From Ptiloglossa arizonensis (lineage: Eukaryota; Arthropoda; Insecta; Hymenoptera; Colletidae): a stretch of 64,000 nt of DNA. The DNA lies in NCBI RefSeq assembly GCF_051014685.1, contig NW_027479049.1, positions 1-64,000 on the forward strand, in the 5' to 3' direction. A program made the translations under genes and the position numbers. The notes under the pieces were generated by a model. It saw only the letters and a list, made by a program, of their open reading frames with translations, made no database searches and was not told the origin of the DNA. Of the stretch, positions 24,497 to 37,096 are shown piece after piece. How positions within the stretch are numbered: position 1 is the first letter of the stretch; every line of letters starts with the position of its first letter.

Positions 24497-27400
24497 CTCC
24501 AAACTGCCATATCTTGCGAACGGATGGACCAATCCAAAAAATTTCTGTTGCATCTGAAAGTAGAAACTCGCCCGATTACAACGGTAGGTGTAGTTTTCCC
24601 CTAGGCCTTTCTAGTTATTCGTTTCGAGCATCAGATATGCGCAAATTTTGAGTTTCTTAAGCGTTTCTTACCTCCAAACTGCCATATCTCTCGAACGGAT
24701 TGATCAATCCGCAAAATTTCTGTTGCATCTGAAAGTAGAAACTCGCCCGATTACAACGGTAGGTGTAGTTTTCCCCTAGGCTGCTCTAGTTATTCGTTTC
24801 GAGCATCAGAACTGCGAAAATTTTGAGTTTCTCAAGCGTTTCTTACCTCCAAACTGCCATATCTTGCGAACGGATGGACCAATCCAAAAAATTTCTGTTG
24901 CATCTGAAAGTAGAAACTCGCCCGATTACAACGGTAGGTGTAGTTTTCCCCTAGGCCTTTCTAGTTATTCGTTTCGAGCATCAGAACTGCGAAAATTTTG
25001 AGTTTCTCAAGCGTTTCTTACCTCCAAACTGCCATATCTCGCGAACGGATTGATAAATCCGCAAAATTTCTGTTGCATCTGAAAGTAGAAACTCGCCCGA
25101 TTACAACGGTAGGTGTAGTTTTCCCCTAGGCCGCTCTAGTTATTCGTTTCGAGCATCAGAACTGCGAAAATTTTGAGTTTCTCAAGCGTTTCTTACTTCC
25201 AAACTGCCATATCTCGCGAACGGATCGACCAATCCGCAAAATTTCTGTTGCATCTGAAAGTAGAAACTCGCCCGATTACAACGGTAAGTGTAGTTTTCCC
25301 CTAGGCCGCTCTAGTTATTCGTTTCGAGCATCAGAACTGCGAAAATTTTGAGTTTCTCAAGCGTTTCTTACCTCCAAACTGCCATATCTTGCGAACGGAT
25401 GGACCAATCCAAAAAATTTCTGTTGCATCTGAAAGTAGAAACTCGCCCGATTACAACGGTAGGTGTAGTTTTCCCCTAGGCCTTTCTAGTTATTCGTTTC
25501 GAGCATCAGAACTGCGAAAATTTTGAGTTTCTTAAGCGTTTCTTACCTCCAAACTGCCATATCTCGCGAACGGATTGATCAATCCGCAAAATTTCTGTTG
25601 CATCTGAAAGTAGAAACTCGCCCGATTACAACGGTAGGTGTAGTTTTCCCCTAGGCCGCTCTAGTTATTCGTTTCGAGCATCAGAACTGCGAAAATTTTG
25701 AGTTTCTCAAGCGTTTCTTACCTCCAAACTGCCATATCTTGCGAACGGATGGACCAATCCAAAAAATTTCTGTTGCATCTGAAAGTAGAAACTCGCCCGA
25801 TTACAACGGTAGGTGTAGTTTTCCCCTAGGCCTTTCTAGTTATTCGTTTCGAGCATCAGAACTGCGAAAATTTTGAGTTTCTCAAGCGTTTCTTACCTGC
25901 AAACTGCCATATCTCGCGAACGGATTGATCAATCCGCAAAATTTCTGTTGCATCTGAAAGTAGAAACTCGCCCGATTACAACGGTATGCGCACTTTTCCC
26001 CTAGGCCGCTCTAGTTATTCGTTTCGAGCATCAGAACTGCGAAAATTTTGAGTTTCTCAAGCGTTTCTTACTTCCAAACTGCCATATCTCGCGAACGGAT
26101 CGACCAATCCGCAAAATTTCTGTTGCATCTGAAAGTAGAAACTCGCCCGATTACAACGGTAAGTGTAGTTTTCCCCTAGGCCGCTCTAGTTATTCGTTTC
26201 GAGCATCAGAACTGCGAAAATTTTGAGTTTCTCAAGCGTTTCTTACCTCCAAACTGCCATATCTTGCGAACGGATGGACCAATCCAAAAAATTTCTGTTG
26301 CATCTGAAAGTAGAAACTCGCCCGATTACAACGGTAGGTGTAGTTTTCCCCTAGGCCTTTCTAGTTATTCGTTTCGAGCATCAGAACTGCGAAAATTTTG
26401 AGTTTCTTAAGCGTTTCTTACCTCCAAACTGCCATATCTCGCGAACGGATTGATCAATCCGCAAAATTTCTGTTGCATCTGAAAGTAGAAACTCGCCCGA
26501 TTACAACGGTAGGTGTAGTTTTCCCCTAGGCCGCTCTAGTTATTCGTTTCGAGCATCAGAACTGCGAAAATTTTGAGTTTCTCAAGCGTTTCTTACCTCC
26601 AAACTGCCATATCTTGCGAACGGATGGACCAATCCAAAAAATTTCTGTTGCATCTGAAAGTAGAAACTCGCCCGATTACAACGGTAGGTGTAGTTTTCCC
26701 CTAGGCCTTTCTAGTTATTCGTTTCGAGCATCAGAACTGCGAAAATTTTGAGTTTCTCAAGCGTTTCTTACCTGCAAACTGCCATATCTCGCGAACGGAT
26801 TGATCAATCCGCAAAATTTCTGTTGCATCTGAAAGTAGAAACTCGCCCGATTACAACGGTAGGTGTAGTTTTCCCCTAGGCCGCTCTAGTTATTCGTTTC
26901 GAGCATCAGAACTGCGAAAATTTTGAGTTTCTCAAGCGTTTCTTACTTCCAAACTGCCATATCTCGCGAACGGATCGACCAATCCGCAAAATTTCTGTTG
27001 CATCTGAAAGTAGAAACTCGCCCGATTACAACGGTAAGTGTAGTTTTCCCCTAGGCCGCTCTAGTTATTCGTTTCGAGCACCAGAACTGCGAAAATTTTG
27101 AGTTTCTCAAGCGTTTCTTACCTCCAAACTGCCATATCTTGCGAACGGATGGACCAATCCAAAAAATTTCTGTTGCATCTGAAAGTAGAAACTCGCCCGA
27201 TTACAACGGTAGGTGTAGTTTTCCCCTAGGCCTTTCTAGTTATTCGTTTCGAGCATCAGAACTGCGAAAATTTTGAGTTTCTTAAGCGTTTCTTACCTCC
27301 AAACTGCCATATCTCGCGAACGGATTGATCAATCCGCAAAATTTCTGTTGCATCTGAAAGTAGAAACTCGCCCGATTACAACGGTAGGTGTAGTTTTCCC

Positions 27401-27646
27401 CTAGGCCGCTCTAGTTATTCGTTTCGAGCATCAGAACTGCGAAAATTTTGAGTTTCTCAAGCGTTTCTTACTTCCAAACTGCCATATCTCGCGAACGGAT
27501 CGACCAATCCGCAAAATTTCTGTTGCATCTGAAAGTAGAAACTCGCCCGATTACAACGGTAAGTGTAGTTTTCCCCTAGGCCGCTCTAGTTATTCGTTTC
27601 GAGCATCAGAACTGCGAAAATTTTGAGTTTCTCAAGCGTTTCTTAC
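24497..27646 (+). repeat. Five-monomer (875-bp) HOR: three units plus a truncated unit
   Basis: The order is: A, cttgcgaacggatggacc with aatccaaaaaat, cctttctag and ending cttaagcg; B, gatcaatcc, aggtgtag, ccgctctag; C, as A but ending ctcaagcg; D, gatcaatcc with ccgctctag (ctgcaaactg in two copies, gataaatcc in one); E, cttccaaactg, ggatcgacc, taagtgtag, ccgctctag. Full units start at 24497, 25372 and 26247. A three-monomer remnant (A, B/D, E) fills 27122-27646. The C member of the first unit starts at 24847. Confidence 0.88.
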
Positions 27647-28871
27647 CTCCAAACTGCCATATCTCGCGAACGGATTGATCAATCCGCAAAATTTCTGTTG
27701 CATCTGAAAGTAGAAACTCGCCCGATTACAACGGTATGCGCACTCTTCCCTTAGGCGGTTCTAGTTAATCGTTTCGAGCATCAGAACTGCGAAAATTTTG
27801 AGTTTCTCAAGCGTTTCTTACCTCCAAACTGCCATATCTCGCGAACGGATTGACCAATCCGCAAAATTTCTGTTGCATCTGAAAGTAGAAACTCGCCCGA
27901 TTACAACGGTAGGTGTAGTTTTCCCCTAGGCCGTCCTAGTTATTCGTTTCGAGCATCAGAAGTTCGAAAATTTTGAGTTTCTCAAGCGTTTCTTACCTCC
28001 AAACTGCCACATCTCGCGAACGGATTGACCAATCCGCAAAATTTCTGTTGCATCTGAAAGTAGAAACTCGCCCGATTACAACGGTATGTGTAGTTTTCCC
28101 CTAGGCCGTTCCAGTTATTCATTTCGAGCATCAGAACTGCGAAAATTTTGAGTTTCTCAAGCGTTTCTTACCTCCAAACTGCCATATCTCGCGAACGGAT
28201 TGACCAATCCGCAAAATTTCTGTTGCATCTGAAAGTAGAAACTCGCCCGATTACAACGGTAGGTGTAGTTTTCCCCTAGGCCGTTCTAGTTATTCGTTTC
28301 GAGCATCAGAACTGCGAAAATTTTGAGTTTCTCAAGCGTTCCTTATCTCCAAACTGCCATATCTCGCGAACGGATTGATCAATCCACAAAATTTCTGTTG
28401 CATCTGAAAGTAGAAACTTGCCCGATTACAACGGTATGTGTAGTTTTCCCCTAGACCGTTCCAGTTATTCGTTTCGAGCATCAGAACTGCGAAAATTTTG
28501 AGTTTCTCAAGCGTTTCTTACTTCCAAACTGCCATATCTCGCGAACGGATCGACCAATCCGCAAAATTTCTGTTGCATCTGAAAGTAGAAACTCGTCCGA
28601 TTACATCGGTATGCGTACTTTTCCCCTAGGCCGTTCTAGTTATTCGTTTCGAGCATCAGAACTGCGACAATTTTGAGTTTCTCAAGCGTTTCTTACCTCC
28701 AAACTGCCATATCTCGCGAACGGATTGATCAATCCGCAAAATTTCTGTTGCTTCTGAAAGTAGAAACTCGCCCGATTACAACGGTATGCGCACTTTTCCC
28801 CTAGGCCGTTCTAGTTATTCGTTTCGAGCATCAGAACTGCGAAAATTTTGAGTTTCTTAAGCGTTTCTTAC
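25197..28871 (+). repeat. 21-monomer (3675-bp) HOR, copy a
   Basis: It comprises a leading E-type monomer, two full pentamers and a 3-monomer remnant, followed by seven monomers of the large-HOR type (gcgcactcttccc at 27647, cagaagttcg, ttccag/ttcatttcg, gcgttccttatctcc, gatcaatccac, gtccgattacatcgg with gcgacaat, gcttctg). Every marker recurs exactly 3675 bp downstream in copy b. It joins region-III pentamers to large-HOR monomers, so the two families became physically linked before this duplication. Confidence 0.88.
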
Positions 28872-31800
28872 CTCCAAACTGCCATATCTCGCGAACGGAT
28901 CGACCAATCCGCAAAATTTCTGTTGCATCTGAAAGTAGAAACTCGCCCGATTACAACGGTAAGTGTAGTTTTCCCCTAGGCCGCTCTAGTTATTCGTTTC
29001 GAGCATCAGAACTGCGAAAATTTTGAGTTTCTCAAGCGTTTCTTACCTCCAAACTGCCATATCTTGCGAACGGATGGACCAATCCAAAAAATTTCTGTTG
29101 CATCTGAAAGCAGAAACTCGCCCGATTACAACGGTAGGTGTAGTTTTCCCCTAGGCCTTTCTAGTTATTCGTTTCGAGCATCAGAACTGCGAAAATTTTG
29201 AGTTTCTTAAGCGTTTCTTACCTCCAAACTGCCATATCTCGCGAACGGATTGATCAATCCGCAAAATTTCTGTTGCATCTGAAAGTAGAAACTCGCCCGA
29301 TTACAACGGTAGGTGTAGTTTTCCCCTAGGCCGCTCTAGTTATTCGTTTCGAGCATCAGAACTGCGAAAATTTTGAGTTTCTCAAGCGTTTCTTACCTCC
29401 AAACTGCCATATCTTGCGAACGGATGGACCAATCCAAAAAATTTCTGTTGCATCTGAAAGTAGAAACTCGCCCGATTACAACGGTAGGTGTAGTTTTCCC
29501 CTAGGCCTTTCTAGTTATTCGTTTCGAGCATCAGAACTGCGAAAATTTTGAGTTTCTCAAGCGTTTCTTACCTCCAAACTGCCATATCTCGCGAACGGAT
29601 TGATCAATCCGCAAAATTTCTGTTGCATCTGAAAGTAGAAACTCGCCCGATTACAACGGTAGGTGTAGTTTTCCCCTAGGCCGCTCTAGTTATTCGTTTC
29701 GAGCATCAGAACTGCGAAAATTTTGAGTTTCTCAAGCGTTTCTTACTTCCAAACTGCCATATCTCGCGAACGGATCGACCAATCCGCAAAATTTCTGTTG
29801 CATCTGAAAGTAGAAACTCGCCCGATTACAACGGTAAGTGTAGTTTTCCCCTAGGCCGCTCTAGTTATTCGTTTCGAGCATCAGAACTGCGAAAATTTTG
29901 AGTTTCTCAAGCGTTTCTTACCTCCAAACTGCCATATCTTGCGAACGGATGGACCAATCCAAAAAATTTCTGTTGCATCTGAAAGTAGAAACTCGCCCGA
30001 TTACAACGGTAGGTGTAGTTTTCCCCTAGGCCTTTCTAGTTATTCGTTTCGAGCATCAGAACTGCGAAAATTTTGAGTTTCTTAAGCGTTTCTTACCTCC
30101 AAACTGCCATATCTCGCGAACGGATTGATCAATCCGCAAAATTTCTGTTGCATCTGAAAGTAGAAACTCGCCCGATTACAACGGTAGGTGTAGTTTTCCC
30201 CTAGGCCGCTCTAGTTATTCGTTTCGAGCATCAGAACTGCGAAAATTTTGAGTTTCTCAAGCGTTTCTTACCTCCAAACTGCCATATCTTGCGAACGGAT
30301 GGACCAATCCAAAAAATTTCTGTTGCATCTGAAAGTAGAAACTCGCCCGATTACAACGGTAGGTGTAGTTTTCCCCTAGGCCTTTCTAGTTATTCGTTTC
30401 GAGCATCAGAACTGCGAAAATTTTGAGTTTCTCAAGCGTTTCTTACCTCCAAACTGCCATATCTCGCGAACGGATTGATCAATCCGCAAAATTTCTGTTG
30501 CATCTGAAAGTAGAAACTCGCCCGATTACAACGGTAGGTGTAGTTTTCCCCTAGGCCGCTCTAGTTATTCGTTTCGAGCATCAGAACTGCGAAAATTTTG
30601 AGTTTCTCAAGCGTTTCTTACTTCCAAACTGCCATATCTCGCGAACGGATCGACCAATCCGCAAAATTTCTGTTGCATCTGAAAGTAGAAACTCGCCCGA
30701 TTACAACGGTAAGTGTAGTTTTCCCCTAGGCCGCTCTAGTTATTCGTTTCGAGCATCAGAACTGCGAAAATTTTGAGTTTCTCAAGCGTTTCTTACCTCC
30801 AAACTGCCATATCTTGCGAACGGATGGACCAATCCAAAAAATTTCTGTTGCATCTGAAAGTAGAAACTCGCCCGATTACAACGGTAGGTGTAGTTTTCCC
30901 CTAGGCCTTTCTAGTTATTCGTTTCGAGCATCAGAACTGCGAAAATTTTGAGTTTCTTAAGCGTTTCTTACCTCCAAACTGCCATATCTCGCGAACGGAT
31001 TGATCAATCCGCAAAATTTCTGTTGCATCTGAAAGTAGAAACTCGCCCGATTACAACGGTAGGTGTAGTTTTCCCCTAGGCCGCTCTAGTTATTCGTTTC
31101 GAGCATCAGAACTGCGAAAATTTTGAGTTTCTCAAGCGTTTCTTACTTCCAAACTGCCATATCTCGCGAACGGATAGACCAATCCGCAAAATTTCTGTTG
31201 CATCTGAAAGTAGAAACTCGCCCGATTACAACTGTAAGTGTAGTTTTCCCCTAGGCCGCTCTAGTTATTCGTTTCGAGCATCAGAACTGCGAAAATTTTG
31301 AGTTTCTCAAGCGTTTCTTACCTCCAAACTGCCATATCTCGCGAACGGATTGATCAATCCGCAAAATTTCTGTTGCATCTGAAAGTAGAAACTCGCCCGA
31401 TTACAACGGTATGCGCACTCTTCCCTTAGGCGGTTCTAGTTAATCGTTTCGAGCATCAGAACTGCGAAAATTTTGAGTTTCTCAAGCGTTTCTTACCTCC
31501 AAACTGCCATATCTCGCGAACGGATTGACCAATCCGCAAAATTTCTGTTGCATCTGAAAGTAGAAACTCGCCCGATTACAACGGTAGGTGTAGTTTTCCC
31601 CTAGGCCGTCCTAGTTATTCGTTTCGAGCATCAGAATTTCGAAAATTTTGAGTTTCTCAAGCGTTTCTTACCTCCAAACTGCCACATCTCGCGAACGGAT
31701 TGACCAATCCGCAAAATTTCTGTTGCATCTGAAAGTAGAAACTCGCCCGATTACAACGGTATGTGTAGTTTTCCCCTAGGCCGTTCCAGTTATTCATTTC

Positions 31801-32546
31801 GAGCATCAGAACTGCGAAAATTTTGAGTTTCTCAAGCGTTTCTTACCTCCAAACTGCCATATCTCGCGAACGGATTGACCAATCCGCAAAATTTCTGTTG
31901 CATCTGAAAGTAGAAACTCGCCCGATTACAACGGTAGGTGTAGTTTTCCCCTAGGCCGTTCTAGTTATTCGTTTCGAGCATCAGAACTGCGAAAATTTTG
32001 AGTTTCTCAAGCGTTCCTTATCTCCAAACTGCCATATCTCGCGAACGGATTGATCAATCCACAAAATTTCTGTTGCATCTGAAAGTAGAAACTCGCCCGA
32101 TTACAACGGTATGTGTAGTTTTCCCCTAGACCGTTCCAGTTATTCGTTTCGAGCATCAGAACTGCGAAAATTTTGAGTTTCTCAAGCGTTTCTTACTTCC
32201 AAACTGCCATATCTCGCGAACGGATCGACCAATCCGCAAAATTTCTGTTGCATCTGAAAGTAGAAACTCGTCCGATTACATCGGTATGCGTACTTTTCCC
32301 CTAGGCCGTTCTAGTTATTCGTTTCGAGCATCAGAACTGCGACAATTTTGAGTTTCTCAAGCGTTTCTTACCTCCAAACTGCCATATCTCGCGAACGGAT
32401 TGATCAATCCGCAAAATTTCTGTTGCTTCTGAAAGTAGAAACTCGCCCGATTACAACGGTATGCGCACTTTTCCCCTAGGCCGTTCTAGTTATTCGTTTC
32501 GAGCATCAGAACTGCGAAAATTTTGGGTTTCTCAAGCGTTTCTTAC
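28872..32546 (+). repeat. 21-monomer (3675-bp) HOR, copy b
   Basis: This is a tandem partner of copy a. Noted differences are few: gaaagcaga (29107 region), aggtgtag instead of tatgcgcac in the fourth monomer of the first pentamer, ctccaaactg where copy a has ctgcaaactg, ggatagacc and actgtaag near 31170-31230, cagaatttcg for cagaagttcg, and gaaactcg for gaaacttg. By eye the copies look about 99% identical; this was not computed. Pentamer units start at 29047 and 29922, with a remnant at 30797-31321. Confidence 0.88.
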
Positions 32547-33421
32547 CTCCAAACTGCCACATCTCGCGAACGGATTGACCAATCCGCAAAATTTCTGTTG
32601 CATCTGAAAGTAGAAACTCGCCCGATTACAACGGTATGCGTACTATTCAACTACGCCGTTCTAGTTATTCGTTTCGAGCATCAGAACTGCGAAAATTTTG
32701 AGTTTCTCAAGCGTTTCTTACCTCCAAACTGCCACATCTCGCGAACGGATTGACCAATCCGCAAAATTTCTGTTGCATCTGAAAGTAGAAACTCGCCCGA
32801 TTACAACGGTATGCGTACTATTCAACTAGGCCGTTCTAGTTATTCGTTTCGAGCATCAGAACTGCGAAAATTTTGAGTTTCTCAAGCGTTTCTTACCTCC
32901 AAACTGCCACATCTCGCGAACGGATTGACCAATCCGCAAAATTTCTGTTGCATCTGAAAGTAGAAACTCCCCCGATTACAACGGTATGTGTAGTTTTCCC
33001 CTAGACCGTTCTAGTTATTCGTTTCGAGCATCAGAACTGCGAAAATTTTGAGTTTCTCAAGCGTTCCTTATCTCCAAACTGCCATATCTCGCGAACGGAT
33101 TGATCAATCCACAAAATTTCTGTTGCATCTGAAAGTAGAAACTCGCCCGATTACAACGGTATGCGCACTCTTCCCTTAGGCGGTTCTAGTTAATCGTTTC
33201 GAGCATCAGAACTGCGAAAATTTTGAGTTTCTCAAGCGTTTCTTACCTCCAAATTGCCACATCTCGCGAACGGATTGACCAATCCGCAAAATTTCTGTTG
33301 CATCTGAAAGTAGAAACTCGCCCGATTACAACGGTATGTGTAGTTTTCCCCTAGACCGTTCCAGTTATTCGTTTCGAGCATCAGAACTGCGAAAATTTTG
33401 AGTTTCTCAAGCGTTTCTTAC
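32547..33421 (+). repeat. Transition monomers between the 21-monomer block and the dimer block
   Basis: Five monomers of large-HOR type occur in an order not seen elsewhere. Two have the rare tactattcaacta state (32547 with ctacgccg, 32722 with ctaggccg). They are followed by a ctcccccg/ctagacc monomer (32897, like 7001), a gatcaatccac/gcgcactcttccc monomer (33072) and a ctccaaattgcc monomer (33247, like the one near 48470). No gene is present. Confidence 0.7.
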
Positions 33422-34296
33422 CTCCAAAGTGCCATATCTCGCGAACGGATTGACCAATTCGCAAAATTTCTGTTGCATCTGAAAGTAGAAACTCGCCCGA
33501 TTACAACGGTCGGTGTAGTTTTCCCCAAGGCCGTTCTAGTTATTCGTTTCGAGCATCAGAACTGCGAAAATTTTGCGTTTCTCAAGCGTTTCTTATCTCC
33601 AAACTGCCATATCTCGCGAACGGATTGATCAATCCGCAAAATTTCTGTTGCATCTGAAAGTAGAAACTCGCCCGATTACAACGGTATGCGTACTTCTCCC
33701 CTAGGCCGTTCCAGTTATTCGTTTCGAGCATCAGAACTGCGAAAATTTTGAGTTTCTCAAGCGTTTCTTACCTCCAAAGTGCCATATCTCGCGAACGGAT
33801 TGACCAATTCGCAAAATTTCTGTTGCATCTGAAAGTAGAAACTCGCCCGATTACAACGGTCGGTGTAGTTTTCCCCAAGGCCGTTCTAGTTATTCGTTTC
33901 GAGCATCAGAACTGCGAAAATTTTGCGTTTCTCAAGCGTTTCTTATCTCCAAACTGCCATATCTCGCGAACGGATTGATCAATCCGCAAAATTTCTGTTG
34001 CGTCTGAAAGTAGAAACTCGCCCGATTACAACGGTATGCGTACTTCTCCCCTAGGCCGTTCCAGTTATTCGTTTCGAGCATCAGAACTGCGAAAATTTTG
34101 AGTTTCTCAAGCGTTTCTTACCTCCAAAGTGCCATATCTCGCGAACGGATTGACCAATTCGCAAAATTTCTGTTGCATCTGAAAGTAGAAACTCGCCCGA
34201 TTACAACGGTCGGTGTAGTTTTCCCCAAGGCCGTTCTAGTTATTCGTTTCGAGCATCAGAACTGCGAAAATTTTGCGTTTCTCAAGCGTTTCTTAT
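33422..34296 (+). repeat. Local dimer amplified to two and a half copies
   Basis: The ctccaaagtgcc monomer starts at 33422, 33772 and 34122, alternating with the gatcaatcc/tacttctcc/ttccag monomer at 33597 and 33947. Elsewhere the same dimer has two copies (3676-4375 and 48646 onward), so its number varies between HOR copies. The 34297 monomer leaves the pattern (gcttctg, aggtgtag). Confidence 0.85.
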
Positions 34297-36396
34297 ATCC
34301 AAACTGCCATATCTCGCGAACGGATTGATCAATCCGCAAAATTTCTGTTGCTTCTGAAAGTAGAAACTCGCCCGATTACAACGGTAGGTGTAGTTTTCCC
34401 CTAGGCCGTTCTAGTTATTCGTTTCGAGCATCAGAACTGCGAAAATTTTGAGTTTCTCAAGCGTTTCTTACCTCCAAACTGCCATATCTCGCGAACGGAT
34501 TGACCAATCCGCAAAATTTCTGTTGCATCTGAAAGTAGAAATTCGCCCGATTACATCGGTATGCGTACTATTCCCCTAGGCCGTTCTAGTTATTCGTTTC
34601 GAGCATCAGAACTGCGAAAATTTTGAGTTTCTCAAGCGTTTCTTACTTCCAAACGGCCATATCTCGCGAACGGATCGACCAATCCGCAAAATTTCTGTTG
34701 CATCTGAAAGTAGAAACTCGCCCGATTACATCGGTATGCGTACTTTTCCCCTAGGCCGTTCTAGTTATTCGTTTCGAGCATCAGAACTGCGACAATTTTG
34801 AGTTTCTCAAGCGTTTCTTACCTCCAAACTGCCATATCTCGCGAACGGATTGATCAATCCGCAAAATTTCTGTTGCTTCTGAAAGTAGAAACTCGCCCGA
34901 TTACAACGGTATGCGCACTTTTCCCCTAGGCCGTTCTAGTTATTCGTTTCGAGCATCAGAACTGCGAAAATTTTGGGTTTCTCAAGCGTTTCTTACCTCC
35001 AAACTGCCACATCTCGCGAACGGATTGACCAATCCGCAAAATTTCTGTTGCATCTGAAAGTAGCAACTCGCCCGATTACAACGCTATGCGCACTTTTCCC
35101 CTAGGCGGTTCTAGTTATTCGTCTCGAGCATCAGAAGTGCGAAAATTTTGAGTTTCTCAAGCGTTTCTTACCTCCAAACTGCCATATCTCGCGAACGGAT
35201 TGACCGATCCGCAAAATTTCTGTTGCATCTTAAAGTAGAAACTCGCCCGATTACAATGGTATGCCCACTTTTCCCCTAGGCCGTTCTAGTTATTCGTTTC
35301 GAGCGTCAGAACTGCGAAAATTTTGAGTTTCTCAAGCGTTTCTTACATCCAAACGGCCATATCTCGCGAACGGATTGACCAATCCGCAAAATTTCTGTTG
35401 CATCTGAAAGTAGAAACTCGCCCGATTACAACGGTAGGTGTAGTTTTCCCCTAGATCGTTCTAGTTATGCGTTTCGAGCATCAGAACTGCGAAAATTTTG
35501 AGTTTCTCAAGCGTTTCTTACTTCCAAACTGCCACATCTCGCGAATGGATCGACCAATCCGCAAAATTTCTGTTGCATCTGAAAGTAGAAACTCGCCCGA
35601 TTTCAACGGTATGTGTAGTTTTCGCCTAGGCCGTTGCAGTTATTCGTTTCGAGCATCAGAACTGCGAAAATTTTGAGTTTCTCAAGCGTTTCTTACCTCC
35701 AAACTGCCATATCTCGCGAACGGATTGACCAATCCGCAAAATTTCTGTTGCATCTGAAAGTAGAAACTCGCCCGATAACAACGGTATGCGCACTTTTCCC
35801 CTAGGCTGTTCTAGTTATTCGTTTCGAGCATCAGAACAACGAAAATTTTGAGTTTCTCAAGCGTTTCTTACCTCCAAACTGCCACATCTCGCGAACGGAT
35901 TGACCAATCCGCAAAATTTCTGTTGCATCTGAAAATAGAAACTCGCCCGATTACAACGGTACGTGTAGTGTTCCCCTAGGCCGTTCTAGTTATTCGTTTC
36001 GAGCATCAGAAGTGCGAAAACTTTGAGTTTCTCAAGCGTTTCTTACCTCCAAACTGCCACATCTCGCGAACGGATTGACCAATCCGAAAAATTTCTGTTG
36101 CATCTGAAAATAAAAACTCGCCCGATTACAACGGTATGTGTAGTTCTCCCCTAGGCCGTTCCAGTTATTCATTTCGAGCATCAGAACTGCGAAAATTTTG
36201 AGTTTGTCAAGCGTTTCTTACCTCCAAACTGCCACATCTCGCGAACGGATTGACCAATCCGAAAAATTTCTGTTGCATCTGAAAGTAGAAACTCGCCCGA
36301 TTACAACGGTATGTCTAGTTCTCCCCTAGGCCGTTCCAGTTATTCATTTCGAGCATCAGAACTGCGAAAATTTTGAGTTTCTCAAGCGTTTCTTAC

Positions 36397-36571
36397 CTCC
36401 AAACTGCCATATCTCGCGAACGGATTGACCAATTCGCAAAATTTCTGTTGCATCTGAAAGTAGAAACTCGCCCGATTACAACGGTCGGTGTAGTGTTCCC
36501 CTAGGCCGTTCTAGTTATTCGTTTCGAGCATCAGAAGTGCGAAAACTTTGAGTTTCTCAAGCGTTTCTTAC
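36397..36571 (+). repeat. Hybrid monomer
   Basis: The left half is the ccaattcg/cggtcggtgtag type (as at 38672). The right half is the gtgttcccctaggcc/cagaagtgcgaaaacttt type (as at 35872). The switch falls near 36492-36496. It begins a repeat of the two monomer types that precede it. Confidence 0.82.
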
Positions 36572-36921
36572 CTCCAAACTGCCACATCTCGCGAACGGAT
36601 TGACCAATCCGAAAAATTTCTGTTGCATCTGAAAATAAAAACTCGCCCGATTACAACGGTATGTGTAGTTCTCCCCTAGGCCGTTCCAGTTATTCATTTC
36701 GAGCATCAGAACTGCGAAAATTTTGTGTTTGTCAAGCGTTTCTTACCTCCAAACTGCCACATCTCGCGAACGGATTGACCAATCCGAAAAATTTCTGTTG
36801 CATCTGAAAGTAGAAACTCGCCCGATTACAACGGTATGTCTAGTTCTCCCCTAGGCCGTTCCAGTTATTCATTTCGAGCATCAGAACTGCGAAAATTTTG
36901 AGTTTCTCAAGCGTTTCTTAC

Positions 36922-37096
36922 CTCCAAACTGCCATATCTCGCGAACGGATTGATCAATCCGCAAAATTTCTGTTGCTTCTGAAAGTAGAAACTCGCCCGA
37001 TTACATCGGTATGCGTACTTTTCCCCTAGGCCGTTCTAGTTATTCGTTTCGAGCATCAGAACTGCGACAATTTTGAGTTTCTCAAGCGTTTCTTAC
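36922..37096 (+). repeat. Hybrid monomer
   Basis: The left half (gatcaatcc, gcttctgaaag) is the type at 37097. The right half (catcggtatgcgtac, gcgacaatttt) is the type at 39372. The same hybrid recurs at 39547, 15 monomers on, just before the next block restart. Confidence 0.82.

Larger units (their letters stand above)
34822..37096 (+). repeat. 13-monomer (2275-bp) block
   Basis: The order is: gcttctg/ttttgggttt, tagcaactcg, gaccgatcc with catcttaaag and gcccac, ccaaacggcc with ttatgcg, gaatggatcg with tttcaacgg, cgataacaacgg, tacgtgtagtgtt, aaaataaaaac, tatgtctag. It then ends with a hybrid (36397), repeats of the preceding two types (36572, 36747) and a second hybrid (36922). The same leading series restarts at 37097, 2275 bp on. 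Confidence 0.82.

Noticed and set aside
35467..35676. 69-codon frames starting at atgcgtttcgag (also 37742, 40367, 50341, 59965)
   Set aside because: A single t-to-g type change in one monomer class creates an atg. The frame is satellite throughout and recurs only because the block was duplicated.
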